A DNA stretch of 64,000 nucleotides from CAWJMD01 sp963843835 (GCA_963843835.1 CAWJMD010000008.1:124001-188000), one strand, 5' to 3'. Shown: positions 1-8,508, counted from the stretch's first letter. Program-made: numbers and translations. Notes: generated by a model not told the origin, from the sequence alone.

Positions 1-1013
1 TCCCGCGCCACGAGCTTGTAGACCAGGCCCGCGGTCGGGTGGCCGCTGCCGGTGACCAGGGACGTGCCCACCCCGTACGCGTCGACCGGTCCCGCGGCCA
101 GGGCGGCGATCGCGTGCTCGTCGAGGTCGGACGTGACGACGATGCGGGTCGACGTGGCACCGAGCCGATCGAGCTGTGCTCGCACCTCGTGGGCCTGGAC
201 GAGCAGGTCCCCCGAGTCGAGACGGACGGCGCCAAGACCGGTGCCGGCGATCTCGACCGCCGCGCGGACGCCCTCGGTGACGTCGTACGTGTCGACCAGG
301 AGCGTGGTGCCCGGACCGAGCGACTCGACCTGCGCTGAGAAGGCCGCGCGCTCGTCGTCGTGCAGGAGCGTGAAGGAGTGGGCGGCCGTGCCGATGGTGG
401 GCAGCCCGTAGACGCGGCCCGCCTCGAGGTTGGACGTGCCGGAGAACCCGCCGACGGCGGCCGCCCTCGCCGCCGAGACCGCCGCGTCCTCGTGCGTGCG
501 GCGTGATCCCATCTCGAGGCAGGGGCGGTCGCCGGCGGCACAGGTCATCCGGCTCGCCGCGGCGGCGATCGCGCTGTCGTGGTTGAGCACCGACAGCACC
601 ATCGTCTCGAGCAGCACGGCCTCGGCGAACGTCCCCTCGACCACCAGCACGGGCGAGCCCGGGAAGAAGCACTCGCCCTCGGCGTAGCCCCAGACGGAAC
701 CGCGGAAGCGGTACTCCGCCAGCCAGCGCAGCGTCTCCTCGTCCACCACCCGCTCGCGGCTCAGCCACGACAGCTCGGTGTCGGAGAAGTGGAACGCCTC
801 GAGGTCCTCCAGCAGCCGGCCCGATCCCGCAGCGACGGCGTAACGCCGCCCCTCGGGGAGCCGACGGGCGAACACCTCGAACACGCTGCGCCGGTGGGCC
901 GCGCCGCTGCGCAGCGCGGCCTGCAGCATCGTGAGCTCGTAGCGGTCGGTGAGCAGCGACGTGCTCGTCGGCATGTGCCGCTCGTGAGGGGGGTGCTCTG
1001 CCTGCTGGCTCAC
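1..1013 (-). CDS. pncB: Nicotinate phosphoribosyltransferase (3' end cut by window)
   Basis: Joins nicotinate to PRPP with ATP hydrolysis, the first step of NAD salvage by the Preiss-Handler route, in the cytosol. About 337 residues are visible; the C-terminus lies left of the window. The N-terminus contains LLTDRYELTML, typical of the family, and the central part has the phosphoribosyl-binding stretch VRLDSGDL followed by VTSDLDE. GTG at 1013 is preferred over ATG at 974 because a TAGGGT -10 element ends six bases before it, fitting leaderless transcription. The gene is divergent from clpS, with only 55 bp between the start codons. Family assignment is secure; the start choice is inference. 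Confidence 0.93.
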   Translation of the reverse strand, partial: MSQQAEHPPHERHMPTSTSLLTDRYELTMLQAALRSGAAHRRSVFEVFARRLPEGRRYAVAAGSGRLLEDLEAFHFSDTELSWLSRERVVDEETLRWLAEYRFRGSVWGYAEGECFFPGSPVLVVEGTFAEAVLLETMVLSVLNHDSAIAAAASRMTCAAGDRPCLEMGSRRTHEDAAVSAARAAAVGGFSGTSNLEAGRVYGLPTIGTAAHSFTLLHDDERAAFSAQVESLGPGTTLLVDTYDVTEGVRAAVEIAGTGLGAVRLDSGDLLVQAHEVRAQLDRLGATSTRIVVTSDLDEHAIAALAAGPVDAYGVGTSLVTGSGHPTAGLVYKLVAR

Positions 1014-1019
1014 GCGGCA

Positions 1020-1025
1020 ACCCTA
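1020..1025 (-). promoter_or_regulatory. -10 element of pncB (leaderless)
   Basis: On the minus strand TAGGGT is followed by six bases and then the GTG start of pncB, so the predicted transcript starts at or next to the start codon. No Shine-Dalgarno sequence is seen. Confidence 0.55.
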
Positions 1026-1054
1026 GGCGACGCAGACGCCTCCGCACTGTCGGC

Positions 1055-1060
1055 CTACAG
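1055..1060 (+). promoter_or_regulatory. -10 element of clpS (leaderless)
   Basis: TACAGT lies eight bases before GTG at 1069. It is back-to-back with the pncB promoter, so the two genes share a very short divergent promoter region. Confidence 0.5.
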
Positions 1061-1068
1061 TGAGGCAC

Positions 1069-1371
1069 GTGCTGACGGTGTCCACGGCCCCCTCGGAGGT
1101 GGAGCAGACCTCCGCGGACGAGGCCGTCCGACCGGACACCCCCTGGGTGACGATCGTCTGGAACGACCCCGTGAACCTCATGTCGTACGTCACCTACGTC
1201 TTCCAGAGCTACTTCGGGTACTCGCGGGAGGTGGCCGAGCGGCTGATGCGCGACGTGCACACGCTCGGCAAGGCCGTGGTGTCGAGCGGCTCGATGGAGG
1301 AGATGGAGCGCGACACCGAGGCCCTCCACGGCTACGGGCTGTGGGCCACGTACTCCCAGGACGCCGCCTAG
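1069..1371 (+). CDS. clpS: ATP-dependent Clp protease adaptor ClpS
   Basis: N-recognin adaptor that delivers N-degron proteins to the ClpAP/ClpCP protease. About 100 residues: a short disordered N-terminal tail, then the ClpS core with WNDPVNLMSYVTYVF, which forms the N-end-rule pocket, and an FGYS...LM..VH..GKAVV helix. In-frame GTG codons at 1060, 1069 and 1078 are all possible; 1069 is chosen because TACAGT lies eight bases upstream. The stop TAG (1369-1371) overlaps the GTG start of the DUF2017 gene by one base, so the two are translationally coupled, the usual actinobacterial arrangement. Confidence 0.93.
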   Translation: MLTVSTAPSEVEQTSADEAVRPDTPWVTIVWNDPVNLMSYVTYVFQSYFGYSREVAERLMRDVHTLGKAVVSSGSMEEMERDTEALHGYGLWATYSQDAA

Positions 1372-2015
1372 TGGCGCGCCGCTTCACGCGCAGGCAGAAC
1401 GCGGTGGGGGCCTCTCTCGAGGAGGCCGAGATCGACCTGCTGGCGCGCCTCTTCACCGACGTGGAGGAGCTCCTGCGGCCCGACGTGCCGGACACCGTGC
1501 ATCCCTGGGCCGCCGAGCTGGGGCTGGACGACGTCGCGTTGCAGGGGGTCGGCGACGACGACCAGCCCGCCGACTTCGACGACCCCGCACTGGCGCGGCT
1601 GCTGCCCCCGGCACGGCGTGACGACGACCGGGCCGCCGCCGAGTTCCGCCGCTTCACCGAACGCGGTCTGCGGCAGCGCAAGCGCGCCGCGCTGCGCAGC
1701 GCCCGGTCGGTGCTGGACGGGTGGCGCGCCGAGCCGGGGTCCGACCAGGTGATGACCGAGCGGCAGGCGCAGGACTGGACCACGGCACTCACCGACGTGC
1801 GGCTCGTGCTCGCCGAGCGGCTGGGCATCGAGAGCGACGCGGACGCCGAGGCGCTGCACGACCTGGACCCGGACGACCTCGACCCCGACGAGCCGACCGA
1901 CTGGCTGGCGATGGTCTACGACTTCGTCACGTGGGTCCAGGAGTCAGTCACCGACGTGCTGCTGCAGACGCTGCCGCCCGAGGGCGACGGGCGCCGCCTG
2001 CCGCCGGACGTGTGA
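1371..2015 (+). CDS. DUF2017 family protein
   Basis: Conserved actinobacterial protein of 214 residues that almost always follows clpS. Its biochemical role is unknown; the linkage suggests a part in Clp-dependent proteolysis, which is inference. The sequence starts VARRFTRRQNAV and has the E-x-E-x-x-L-L helix, a long central acidic loop rich in Asp, and a C-terminal W-L-A-M-V-Y-D-F-V-T helix. No membrane segment or signal peptide. It starts on the last base of the clpS stop codon. Confidence 0.85.
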   Translation: MARRFTRRQNAVGASLEEAEIDLLARLFTDVEELLRPDVPDTVHPWAAELGLDDVALQGVGDDDQPADFDDPALARLLPPARRDDDRAAAEFRRFTERGLRQRKRAALRSARSVLDGWRAEPGSDQVMTERQAQDWTTALTDVRLVLAERLGIESDADAEALHDLDPDDLDPDEPTDWLAMVYDFVTWVQESVTDVLLQTLPPEGDGRRLPPDV

Positions 2016-2059
2016 CCGACACCGCGCCGCGGTGGGGGCGGACCGTCGCCGCCGCCGCC

Positions 2060-2065
2060 TAGGCT
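2060..2065 (+). promoter_or_regulatory. -10 element of murI (leaderless)
   Basis: TAGGCT ends eight bases before the GTG start at 2074; no ribosome-binding site is present in between. Confidence 0.5.
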
Positions 2066-2073
2066 TGCCGACC

Positions 2074-2874
2074 GTGGCGGACGCACCGATCGGCATCTTC
2101 GACTCAGGCCTTGGCGGCCTGACGGTCGCGCGCGCCGTGATGGACCAGCTGCCGCACGAGCAGGTGCTGTACGTGGCCGACACGGCCCGCCAGCCCTACG
2201 GCCCGCGCCCGATCGCCGAGGTGCGTCGTTTCGCCCTCGACTGCCTCGACGAGCTCGTCGAGCGAGACGTCAAGCTGCTCGTCATCGCCTGCAACTCCGC
2301 CAGCGCGGCCGTGCTCCACGACGCCCGCGAGCGCTACCCCGTGCCGGTGGTCGAGGTGATCCGGCCGGCTGTGCGTCGCGCGGTCTCGGTAACCCACAGC
2401 GGCCGGGTCGGTGTCGTCTGCACGACGGCCACGGCCACGTCCGGCGCCTACCCCGACGCCTTCGCGGCGGCACCGCACGTGCAGGTGACCACGCAGGCGT
2501 GCCCCCGCTTCGTCGAGCTGGTGGAGGCAGGCATCACGTCGGGTCCGGAGCTGCTGGAGGTGGCGCGCGGGTACCTGGAGCCCCTGGTCGAGGCGCGCGT
2601 CGACACCCTCGTGCTCGGATGCACCCACTACCCCCTGCTCGCCGGCGCCCTGTCCTTCGTGATGGGGTCCGGCGTCACGCTGGTCAGCAGCGCCGAGGAG
2701 ACCGCCCAGGAGGTCTACCGGGTGCTCGCCGGGGCGCAGGCCACGCGGCCGGTCGAGGCGGCACCGCCCCAGCACCACTTCATGACGACGGGGGAGCCGG
2801 CGCAGTTCACCGCCCTGGCGCGCCGATTCCTCGGGCCCGAGGTGGTCGCTGAGGCGGCGGTGGTGCCGGCATGA
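2074..2874 (+). CDS. murI: Glutamate racemase
   Basis: Makes D-glutamate from L-glutamate for peptidoglycan stem peptides. 266 residues, normal family length. The N-terminal GIFDSGLGGLTVARA motif and the two catalytic cysteines are present, in ACNSASA (usually ACNTASA) and GCTHYPLL. GTG at 2074 is used because the family begins a few residues before GIFDSG and a TAGGCT element lies just upstream. The stop overlaps the ATG of the metallo-hydrolase gene (ATGA at 2871-2874), so they form one operon. Confidence 0.95.
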   Translation: MADAPIGIFDSGLGGLTVARAVMDQLPHEQVLYVADTARQPYGPRPIAEVRRFALDCLDELVERDVKLLVIACNSASAAVLHDARERYPVPVVEVIRPAVRRAVSVTHSGRVGVVCTTATATSGAYPDAFAAAPHVQVTTQACPRFVELVEAGITSGPELLEVARGYLEPLVEARVDTLVLGCTHYPLLAGALSFVMGSGVTLVSSAEETAQEVYRVLAGAQATRPVEAAPPQHHFMTTGEPAQFTALARRFLGPEVVAEAAVVPA

Positions 2875-3668
2875 GGCTGACCGTCATGGGGTGCTCCGGG
2901 TCGCTGCCCGGCCCCGACTCCCCGGCGTCCTGCTACCTGGTCGAGGCCGACGGCCTGTCACCGGAGGGGGAGTCGCGCGCCTACCGCCTCCTTCTCGACC
3001 TCGGGAATGGCGCGCTGGGTCCCCTGCAGCGCCACGTCGCGTTGCCGGACATCGACGCCGTGTGCCTGAGCCACCTGCACGCCGACCACTGCCTCGACCT
3101 GTGCGGGCTCTACGTCGCGCTGAAGTACGACCCCGACGGTGGCCCGCACGCGCGGGTGCCCGTGCACGGGCCGACGGGGACCGCCGGTCGCCTCGCGCGC
3201 GCGTACGACCTGCCCGAGAACCCCGGCATGAGCGCCGAGCTCGATGTGCGGGAGTGGGTGGCGGGGGAGCCGGTCACCGTCGGCCCGCTCAGCGTCACCC
3301 CGTACCGCGTCGAGCACCCGGTGCAGGCGTACGCGCTGCGGGTGAGCGGCCCCTCCGAGGTGGACGGGCACCCGGTGACCCTGACGTACTCGGGGGACAC
3401 CGACGCCTGCGACGGGCTGGTCGGCGCCGCCGCCGGTGCCGACGTGCTGCTCTGCGAGGCGGCCTTCCAGGAGGGCCGCGACTCGGCGCGCGGCATCCAC
3501 CTGACCGGGCTACGTGCCGGGGAGGCGGCACGCGACGCCGGCGTGGGGCGACTTGTCCTGACCCATCTCCCGCCGTGGAACGACCCGCAGCGAACCCTCG
3601 ACGAGGCACGGACCGTGTGGACGGGTCAGCTCGACCTGGCGGTGCAGGGGATGCGCATCGACATCTGA
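2871..3668 (+). CDS. MBL-fold metallo-hydrolase
   Basis: Metallo-beta-lactamase-fold hydrolase of 265 residues. Metal ligands are visible in SHLHADHC (about residues 64-70), YSGDTD and the late LTHLPPW, as in RNase Z/phosphodiesterase-like members, but the substrate cannot be deduced. Overlaps murI by ATGA. In many actinobacteria this gene lies between murI and rph, so the order is conserved here apart from the minus-strand gene inserted downstream. Cytosolic, with no signal peptide. Confidence 0.85.
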   Translation: MRLTVMGCSGSLPGPDSPASCYLVEADGLSPEGESRAYRLLLDLGNGALGPLQRHVALPDIDAVCLSHLHADHCLDLCGLYVALKYDPDGGPHARVPVHGPTGTAGRLARAYDLPENPGMSAELDVREWVAGEPVTVGPLSVTPYRVEHPVQAYALRVSGPSEVDGHPVTLTYSGDTDACDGLVGAAAGADVLLCEAAFQEGRDSARGIHLTGLRAGEAARDAGVGRLVLTHLPPWNDPQRTLDEARTVWTGQLDLAVQGMRIDI

Positions 3669-3691
3669 GACGCCTGCCAGGACAACGACGA

Positions 3692-4489
3692 TCAGTTGAG
3701 GACGCGCACTCCCCCGGGAAGCGGGGCTCCCGTCAGCAGGTCGGCGGCGGCGTCGGCCAGGTGGGTGAGGGCGAGTCGCTGGGTCCAGGGCCCGTACGAG
3801 ACGCGCGCGATCCCTGCTGCCTGGAGGTCCGCGACGGGCGGGTTGCCGGGTGCTCCGATGGTGGTCACCCGGCGGTCGCCGATGCCCTCGACGAGCGCCT
3901 GCACCATCTCGAGGTCCAGGCGGCCCGGGACGAAGACCACGGGGGCCCCGGCGTCCAAGAACGCCCGTCCACGCTCGATGGCGTCCCGCAGCACCTCGGC
4001 CGGGTCACGGTCGGCGCCCCGGAGCACGACGTCGGTCCGGGCGTTGAGCACGAAGTCGGGAACGCCTTCCGCCTGGGCGGCGTTCATCGCTGCCTCGACC
4101 GCGGCCACGGCCTCGGGCAGCGGTCGCATCCCGTCCTCGAGGTTCGCGCCGACCACCCCGACCCCGATGGCGCGGCGGATCGTCTCCCCCGGGTCGCCGT
4201 AGCCTGCCTCCAGGTCGGCGGAGACCGGCACGTCGACGGTCGCCGCGATGCGACCCACCATGTCGATCATCAGGTCGAGCGGGATCTGCTCGCCGTCCGG
4301 ATAACCGAACGTGGCGGCGATCGAGTGGCTGGCCGTGGCCAGGGCCCTGCAGCCTGGTTGGTCGGCGACCACTCTCGCGCTGATCGCGTCCCACACGGTG
4401 ACCATCACGAGCAGGTCCGGGTCGGTGTGAAGACGCAGGAGGTCGGTGGCGCGTCCTGGTGTGCCGGCGTCGGACGTCGAGTCGCTCAT
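3692..4489 (-). CDS. Isocitrate lyase/PEP mutase family protein
   Basis: TIM-barrel enzyme of the isocitrate lyase/phosphoenolpyruvate mutase superfamily, 265 residues. The SADLEAGYGD loop carries the Mg-binding acidic residues, and VWDAISARV and NARTDV are also characteristic. The KKCGH catalytic loop of true isocitrate lyase is missing, so it is more likely a 2-methylisocitrate-lyase-like or oxaloacetate-hydrolase-like C-C lyase; the substrate is unknown. It interrupts the murI-rph block on the opposite strand and is monocistronic, with its own TAGCGT element six bases before the ATG. Confidence 0.85.
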   Translation of the reverse strand: MSDSTSDAGTPGRATDLLRLHTDPDLLVMVTVWDAISARVVADQPGCRALATASHSIAATFGYPDGEQIPLDLMIDMVGRIAATVDVPVSADLEAGYGDPGETIRRAIGVGVVGANLEDGMRPLPEAVAAVEAAMNAAQAEGVPDFVLNARTDVVLRGADRDPAEVLRDAIERGRAFLDAGAPVVFVPGRLDLEMVQALVEGIGDRRVTTIGAPGNPPVADLQAAGIARVSYGPWTQRLALTHLADAAADLLTGAPLPGGVRVLN

Positions 4490-4495
4490 GCCACC

Positions 4496-4501
4496 ACGCT
4501 A
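4496..4501 (-). promoter_or_regulatory. -10 element of the PEP-mutase-family gene (leaderless)
   Basis: Minus-strand TAGCGT, six bases, then ATG at 4489. Confidence 0.5.
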
Positions 4502-4533
4502 AGCCTCCGGCCGGGCTCGTCGCACCCCCTCGT

Positions 4534-4539
4534 TACGCT
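4534..4539 (+). promoter_or_regulatory. -10 element of rph (leaderless)
   Basis: TACGCT ends seven bases before ATG at 4547. It is divergent from the neighbouring minus-strand promoter at 4496-4501. Confidence 0.5.
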
Positions 4540-4546
4540 CGCACGC

Positions 4547-5293
4547 ATGACCTCCCGACCCGACGGCCGCGCTCCCGACCAGCTCCGCGACATCCGCATC
4601 ACCCGTGGGTGGCTCGACCACGCCGAGGGCAGCGTCCTCGTGGAGTTCGGTGCCACCCGCGTGCTCTGTGCCGCATCCCTCACCGAGGGGGTCCCGCGGT
4701 GGCGCAAGGGGTCGGGCAAGGGATGGGTGACGGCCGAGTACGCCATGCTGCCGCGCGCCACCAACACACGGTCGGACCGCGAGGCGGTCAAGGGCCGGAT
4801 CGGGGGTCGCACCCACGAGATCTCCCGTCTGATCGGACGGTCCCTGCGCGCGGTCATCGACACGAAGGCGCTGGGGGAGAACACCATCGTGCTGGACTGC
4901 GACGTGCTGCAGGCCGACGGCGGCACCCGGACCGCGGCGGTGACGGGCGCCTACGTGGCTCTCGCTGACGCCCTCACCTGGGCCCGGGCCAAGAAGCTGG
5001 TGAAGGGCGACGCCCTGATCGACTCGGTCGCGGCCGTCTCGGTCGGGATCGCCGACGGCACACCGGTTCTCGACCTGAACTACGCCGAGGACGTGCGCGC
5101 CGAGACGGACATGAACATCGTCGCAACCGGACGTGGCCTCTTCGTGGAGGTGCAGGGCACCGCCGAGGGCGCACCCTTCGACCGTCGGGAGCTCGACTCT
5201 CTGCTCGACCTCGGGATCACCGGCTGCGCCGAGCTCACGCGCCTGCAGGCCGAGGCGCTCGCGCGACCGCTCGACCCCGCCGCCGCCCCGTGA
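4547..5293 (+). CDS. rph: Ribonuclease PH
   Basis: Phosphorolytic 3'-5' exoribonuclease that trims tRNA 3' ends. 248 residues, full length. Clear family signatures: R-G-W-L-D near the N-terminus, GKGWVTAEYAMLPRAT with the following RSDRE, RGRI-like KGRIGGRTHEISRLIGRSLR, DCDVLQADGGTRTAAVTGA and D-L-N-Y-A-E-D. Starts at ATG 4547, and its stop overlaps the GTG of rdgB, giving an rph-rdgB operon as in most actinobacteria. Confidence 0.97.
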   Translation: MTSRPDGRAPDQLRDIRITRGWLDHAEGSVLVEFGATRVLCAASLTEGVPRWRKGSGKGWVTAEYAMLPRATNTRSDREAVKGRIGGRTHEISRLIGRSLRAVIDTKALGENTIVLDCDVLQADGGTRTAAVTGAYVALADALTWARAKKLVKGDALIDSVAAVSVGIADGTPVLDLNYAEDVRAETDMNIVATGRGLFVEVQGTAEGAPFDRRELDSLLDLGITGCAELTRLQAEALARPLDPAAAP

Positions 5294-5919
5294 GCGGGCT
5301 CCACCCGTCGGCACGGGTCCTGCTGGCCACCCGCAACGCCCACAAGCTGGGCGAGATGCGCGCCATCCTCGCCTCCGCCGTGGGTACGGACGTCGACCTG
5401 GAGCACGGGCTGGTATCGCTCGAGGGTCTCGACACCCCCGACGTCGTGGAGTCCGGCGTCACCTTCGCCGAGAACGCGCTGCTCAAGGCGCGCGCGGCCG
5501 CGGCAGCGACGGGCCTGCCCTCCGTGGCGGACGACTCGGGCCTGGCGGTGGACGTGCTGGGTGGTGCACCCGGCGTCTTCTCCGCGCGCTGGAGCGGCCT
5601 TCACGGGGACGACCGGGCCAACGTGGACCTCCTGCTCGCACAGCTGCGGGACGTACCGGCAGAGCACCGCGCTGCCGGCTTCGTCTGCGCGATGGCCCTC
5701 GTGCACCCGGACGGGCGTGTGGTCGTCGAGCACGGACACCTGCGCGGGACGCTGACCACCGCGCCGCGCGGTGATGGCGGGTTCGGGTACGACCCCATCC
5801 TGCAGGTGGACGACTGCCGCACCCTGGCCGAGCTCCCGGCGGACGAGAAGAACGCGGTCAGCCACCGCAGCCAGGCCCTCCGGGCGCTCGCCGACTCCCT
5901 CCTGCCGCTCCTGAAGTAG
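5290..5919 (+). CDS. rdgB: XTP/dITP pyrophosphatase (RdgB/HAM1)
   Basis: House-cleaning NTPase that hydrolyses XTP, dITP and ITP to monophosphates, keeping non-canonical purines out of nucleic acids. 209 residues with LATRNAHKLGEM at the N-terminus, TFAENALLKA, SVADDSGLAVDVLGGAPGVFSARW and GGFGYDPIL, all family hallmarks, and a C-terminal K-N-A-V-S-H-R. GTG at 5290 overlaps the rph stop (GTGA). Confidence 0.96.
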   Translation: MSGLHPSARVLLATRNAHKLGEMRAILASAVGTDVDLEHGLVSLEGLDTPDVVESGVTFAENALLKARAAAAATGLPSVADDSGLAVDVLGGAPGVFSARWSGLHGDDRANVDLLLAQLRDVPAEHRAAGFVCAMALVHPDGRVVVEHGHLRGTLTTAPRGDGGFGYDPILQVDDCRTLAELPADEKNAVSHRSQALRALADSLLPLLK

Positions 5920-5929
5920 GACGAGGAGT

Positions 5930-5962
5930 GGTCCGGCAGGGGATCCGTCCCTTCTGCGGACC
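5930..5962 (+). terminator. Hairpin after rdgB
   Basis: GGTCCG (5930-5935) pairs with CGGACC (5957-5962), with inner CAG/CTG and GGGA/TCCC pairing. No T-run follows. It sits 11 bp after the rdgB stop and probably ends the rph-rdgB transcript. Confidence 0.45.
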
Positions 5963-5995
5963 CATCCGGCCAGGTCGCGGTGTCGAACACGACGT

Positions 5996-7528
5996 GTGAA
6001 AACCCCAAGACGACGACCACGCCTCCTCGCCGCCCTCGCGGGCGTCACCGCCGGAGGCTTCACCCTCGGCGTCGCCGAGGTCCTCGCGGCCGTCGTCTCA
6101 CCGTCGTCGTCCCCCGTCCTCGCCGTCGGCTCCGCGTTCATCGACCTCACGCCGCCACCGCTCAAGGACTTCGCGGTCGAGACCTTCGGCACCAACGACA
6201 AGCTGGTGCTGCTCGTCAGCATGGTCGTCGTCATCACCGCTCTCGCCGCGGTGGCCGGGGTCCTCGCCGCTCGTCGCCGTCTGTTCGGCTGGGTCGCCGT
6301 CGGGCTGCTCGGCGTGGTCGCCGCGATCGCCGCCGTGACACGGGCGGGAGCCGGGCCGCTCGACGTGCTGCCCAGCGTCGTCGGCGCCGGAGCAGGCATC
6401 GTCGTCCTCGACAGGCTGCTCGACCGGCTCGATGGCGCCACGGGCGCGGGTGAGGGCGCGGACCGTCGCAGCTTCCTCGTCGCGATCGGGGTCACCGCCG
6501 CGGTCGCCGCCGTGGCCGGTGTGGGTGCAAGGGTTCTGGGCCAGCGTGCCCGCGACGTCGTTGAGGCCCGTGGCAACGTGGCTCTCCCTGGCGCCTCGAC
6601 GCCCGCGCCGAGACCCCCCGCAGGCGTGCAGGTCGACCTGGACGGCATCACGAAGTGGGTGACACCCAACAAGGACTTCTACCGGATCGACACCGCCCTC
6701 ACCGTCCCCCAGGTCAACCCCGACGACTGGAGCCTACGGATTCACGGCATGGTCGAGGAGGAGGTCGAGATCACCTTCGCCGACCTCCTGGGCGCAGATC
6801 TCGTCGAGGCCTGGGTGACCCTGACCTGCGTCTCCAACGAGGTGGGTGGCGAGCTGGCCGGCAACGCGAAGTGGCTCGGCCTGCCCATCCGCGAGCTGCT
6901 GGAGCGGGCGCGACCCACCAGCGGCGCCGACATGGTGCTGTCGAGGAGCATCGACGGCTTCACCGCCTCCACCCCGCTGGAGGTGCTGCAGGACTCCGAC
7001 CGCGACAGCCTGCTGGCGATAGGCATGAACGACGAGCCGCTGCCGCTCGAGCACGGCTTCCCGGTGCGGATGGTCGTCCCCGGGCTCTACGGCTTCGTCT
7101 CCGCGACCAAGTGGGTCGTGGAGATGGAGGTCACGACGTTCGCGGACGCCACGGCCTACTGGACCGACCGCGGCTGGGCCGAGAAGGCGCCGATCAAGAC
7201 GGCGTCGCGTATCGACGTGCCCGCCTCGTTCGCCAAGGTCGCCGCCGGGCCGGTCGCCGTGGGAGGGGTGGCCTGGGCGCAGCACCGCGGCATCACGGCC
7301 GTCGAGGTGCAGGTCGACGGGGGCGGGTGGCAGGAGGCCACGCTCGGTGCGGAGGCAAACCTCGACACCTGGCGCCAGTGGTCCTACACGTGGGACGCGA
7401 CCCCGGGCAGCCACACCCTGCGGGTGCGTGCCACCGACGCGACCGGTGCGGTGCAGACCGAGGAGCGTGCGCGACCGATCCCGGACGGCGCCGCAGGCTG
7501 GCACTCGGTCAACGTCACCGTCTCCTGA
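5996..7528 (+). CDS. Membrane-anchored sulfite-oxidase-like molybdopterin oxidoreductase
   Basis: 510 residues. The first 190 or so hold several hydrophobic helices (roughly residues 9-35, 67-90, 95-117, 120-138 and 160-185), followed by a Pro/Ala linker, a sulfite-oxidase-type molybdenum-cofactor domain (about 220-400) and an Ig-like Mo-co dimerisation domain at the C-terminus. The conserved cofactor-binding cysteine is Cys278 in TLTCVSNEVGG. The polypeptide probably exposes the catalytic domain outside the membrane; the electron donor is unknown. Start GTG 5996 is the first in frame. The gene is followed after 83 bp by a fasciclin lipoprotein, and the two may work together. Confidence 0.88.
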   Translation: MKTPRRRPRLLAALAGVTAGGFTLGVAEVLAAVVSPSSSPVLAVGSAFIDLTPPPLKDFAVETFGTNDKLVLLVSMVVVITALAAVAGVLAARRRLFGWVAVGLLGVVAAIAAVTRAGAGPLDVLPSVVGAGAGIVVLDRLLDRLDGATGAGEGADRRSFLVAIGVTAAVAAVAGVGARVLGQRARDVVEARGNVALPGASTPAPRPPAGVQVDLDGITKWVTPNKDFYRIDTALTVPQVNPDDWSLRIHGMVEEEVEITFADLLGADLVEAWVTLTCVSNEVGGELAGNAKWLGLPIRELLERARPTSGADMVLSRSIDGFTASTPLEVLQDSDRDSLLAIGMNDEPLPLEHGFPVRMVVPGLYGFVSATKWVVEMEVTTFADATAYWTDRGWAEKAPIKTASRIDVPASFAKVAAGPVAVGGVAWAQHRGITAVEVQVDGGGWQEATLGAEANLDTWRQWSYTWDATPGSHTLRVRATDATGAVQTEERARPIPDGAAGWHSVNVTVS

Positions 7529-7611
7529 AACTCCTTCCCGTCCAGAGCAATCCACCCCGACGGCTGTCCCGAACACATCACACAAGCTGCATCAAACCTG
7601 GAGGAACTACC

Positions 7612-8268
7612 GTGAAGAAGAACCGCCTCGCGATCGCCGCCCTGTTCGCCTCGGTCGCCCTGACGACCGCAGCCTGCAGCGGTGGTGGCACCGAGACCGC
7701 CGCCCCCTCCGAGGACACGTCGTCGTCCCCCTCGACGCCGATGGCCACCGACACCGAGGCCGCGATGGCCTCTGGCCTGGTCGGCCCCGGCTGCGCCGGA
7801 TACGCGGAGGCCGTGCCGGACGGCGCCGGCTCCGTCGACGGCATGGCTCAGGACCCGGTCGCCACCGCGGCGAGCAACAACCCGCTGCTGACGACCCTGA
7901 CCGCGACCGTCTCGGGCGAGTACAACCCGGACGTGAACCTGGTCGACACCCTCAACGGTGGGGAGTTCACCGTCTTCGCCCCCGTCGACGACGCCTTCGC
8001 CAAGGTGGACGCCGCGACGCTCGAGACGCTGAAGACCGACTCGAACCTGCTGAGCTCGATCCTCACGTACCACGTGGTGCCGGGCCAGCTCGACCCCGAG
8101 GCCGTGGTCGGCTCGCAGGAGACCGTCCAGGGTGGGACCGTCGAGGTGACCGGCTCGGGCGACAACCTCAAGGTCAACGACGCCAACGTGATCTGCGGTG
8201 GTGTGAAGACCGCGAACGCCACGGTCTACCTCATCGACAGCGTGCTGACCCCGCCGGCTGCCGGCTGA
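7612..8268 (+). CDS. Fasciclin-domain lipoprotein (MPT70/MPT83-like)
   Basis: 218 residues: a signal peptide with the lipobox LTTAAC (Cys about residue 23), a low-complexity Thr/Ser/Ala/Pro linker, then one fasciclin (FAS1) domain with NLVDTLNGGEFTVFAPVDDAF, LTYHVVPG and a terminal DSVLTPP. Two cysteines (GPGCAGY and NVICGG) bracket the domain, as in mycobacterial MPT70/MPT83. Exported and lipid-anchored, with a likely role in adhesion or cell-surface binding. GTG 7612 is preceded by a good GGAGG ribosome-binding site. It follows the molybdoenzyme gene on the same strand. Confidence 0.9.
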   Translation: MKKNRLAIAALFASVALTTAACSGGGTETAAPSEDTSSSPSTPMATDTEAAMASGLVGPGCAGYAEAVPDGAGSVDGMAQDPVATAASNNPLLTTLTATVSGEYNPDVNLVDTLNGGEFTVFAPVDDAFAKVDAATLETLKTDSNLLSSILTYHVVPGQLDPEAVVGSQETVQGGTVEVTGSGDNLKVNDANVICGGVKTANATVYLIDSVLTPPAAG

Positions 8269-8284
8269 CCTGCAGCTGAACGAC

Positions 8285-8320
8285 ACGACGGCGCCGCCCC
8301 CGCTGGGGCGGCGCCGTCGT
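8285..8320. terminator. Strong bidirectional terminator hairpin
   Basis: A perfect 16-bp stem (8285-8300 with 8305-8320) with a four-base loop lies between the fasciclin gene and the oppositely oriented tRNA-Leu, so it can serve both. Confidence 0.75.
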
Positions 8321-8365
8321 CGTCGTGCTCGTGTCCGGTCCGGCTTTGCGTCCGGTGCCGGTCGG

Positions 8366-8447
8366 TGCGGGAGGCGGGACTCGAACCCGCACGTCCGAAG
8401 ACACAGGATCCTAAGTCCTGCGTGGCTGCCAGTTACACCACTCCCGC
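8366..8447 (-). tRNA. tRNA-Leu (TAG)
   Basis: 82-nt class II cloverleaf on the minus strand. The acceptor GCGGGAG pairs with CTCCCGC, the anticodon loop is CTTAGGA (anticodon TAG), there is an extended variable arm, and the T-arm is GTGCGGGTTCGAGTCCCGC-like. The discriminator is A; CCA is not encoded. Confidence 0.95.
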
Positions 8448-8508
8448 GCGCTCCGACACGATACGCGGGCGGTCACGCTGGCACACAGGCCTTCTGAACG
8501 AGCTCCGG

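Noticed and set aside
579..2015. Long plus-strand ORF running from within pncB into DUF2017
   Set aside because: Its first two-thirds is antisense to pncB and out of frame with clpS; only the part from 1371 has a known family sequence.
3692..4489. Isocitrate lyase
   Set aside because: The KKCGH catalytic loop is missing and the protein is far shorter than isocitrate lyase.
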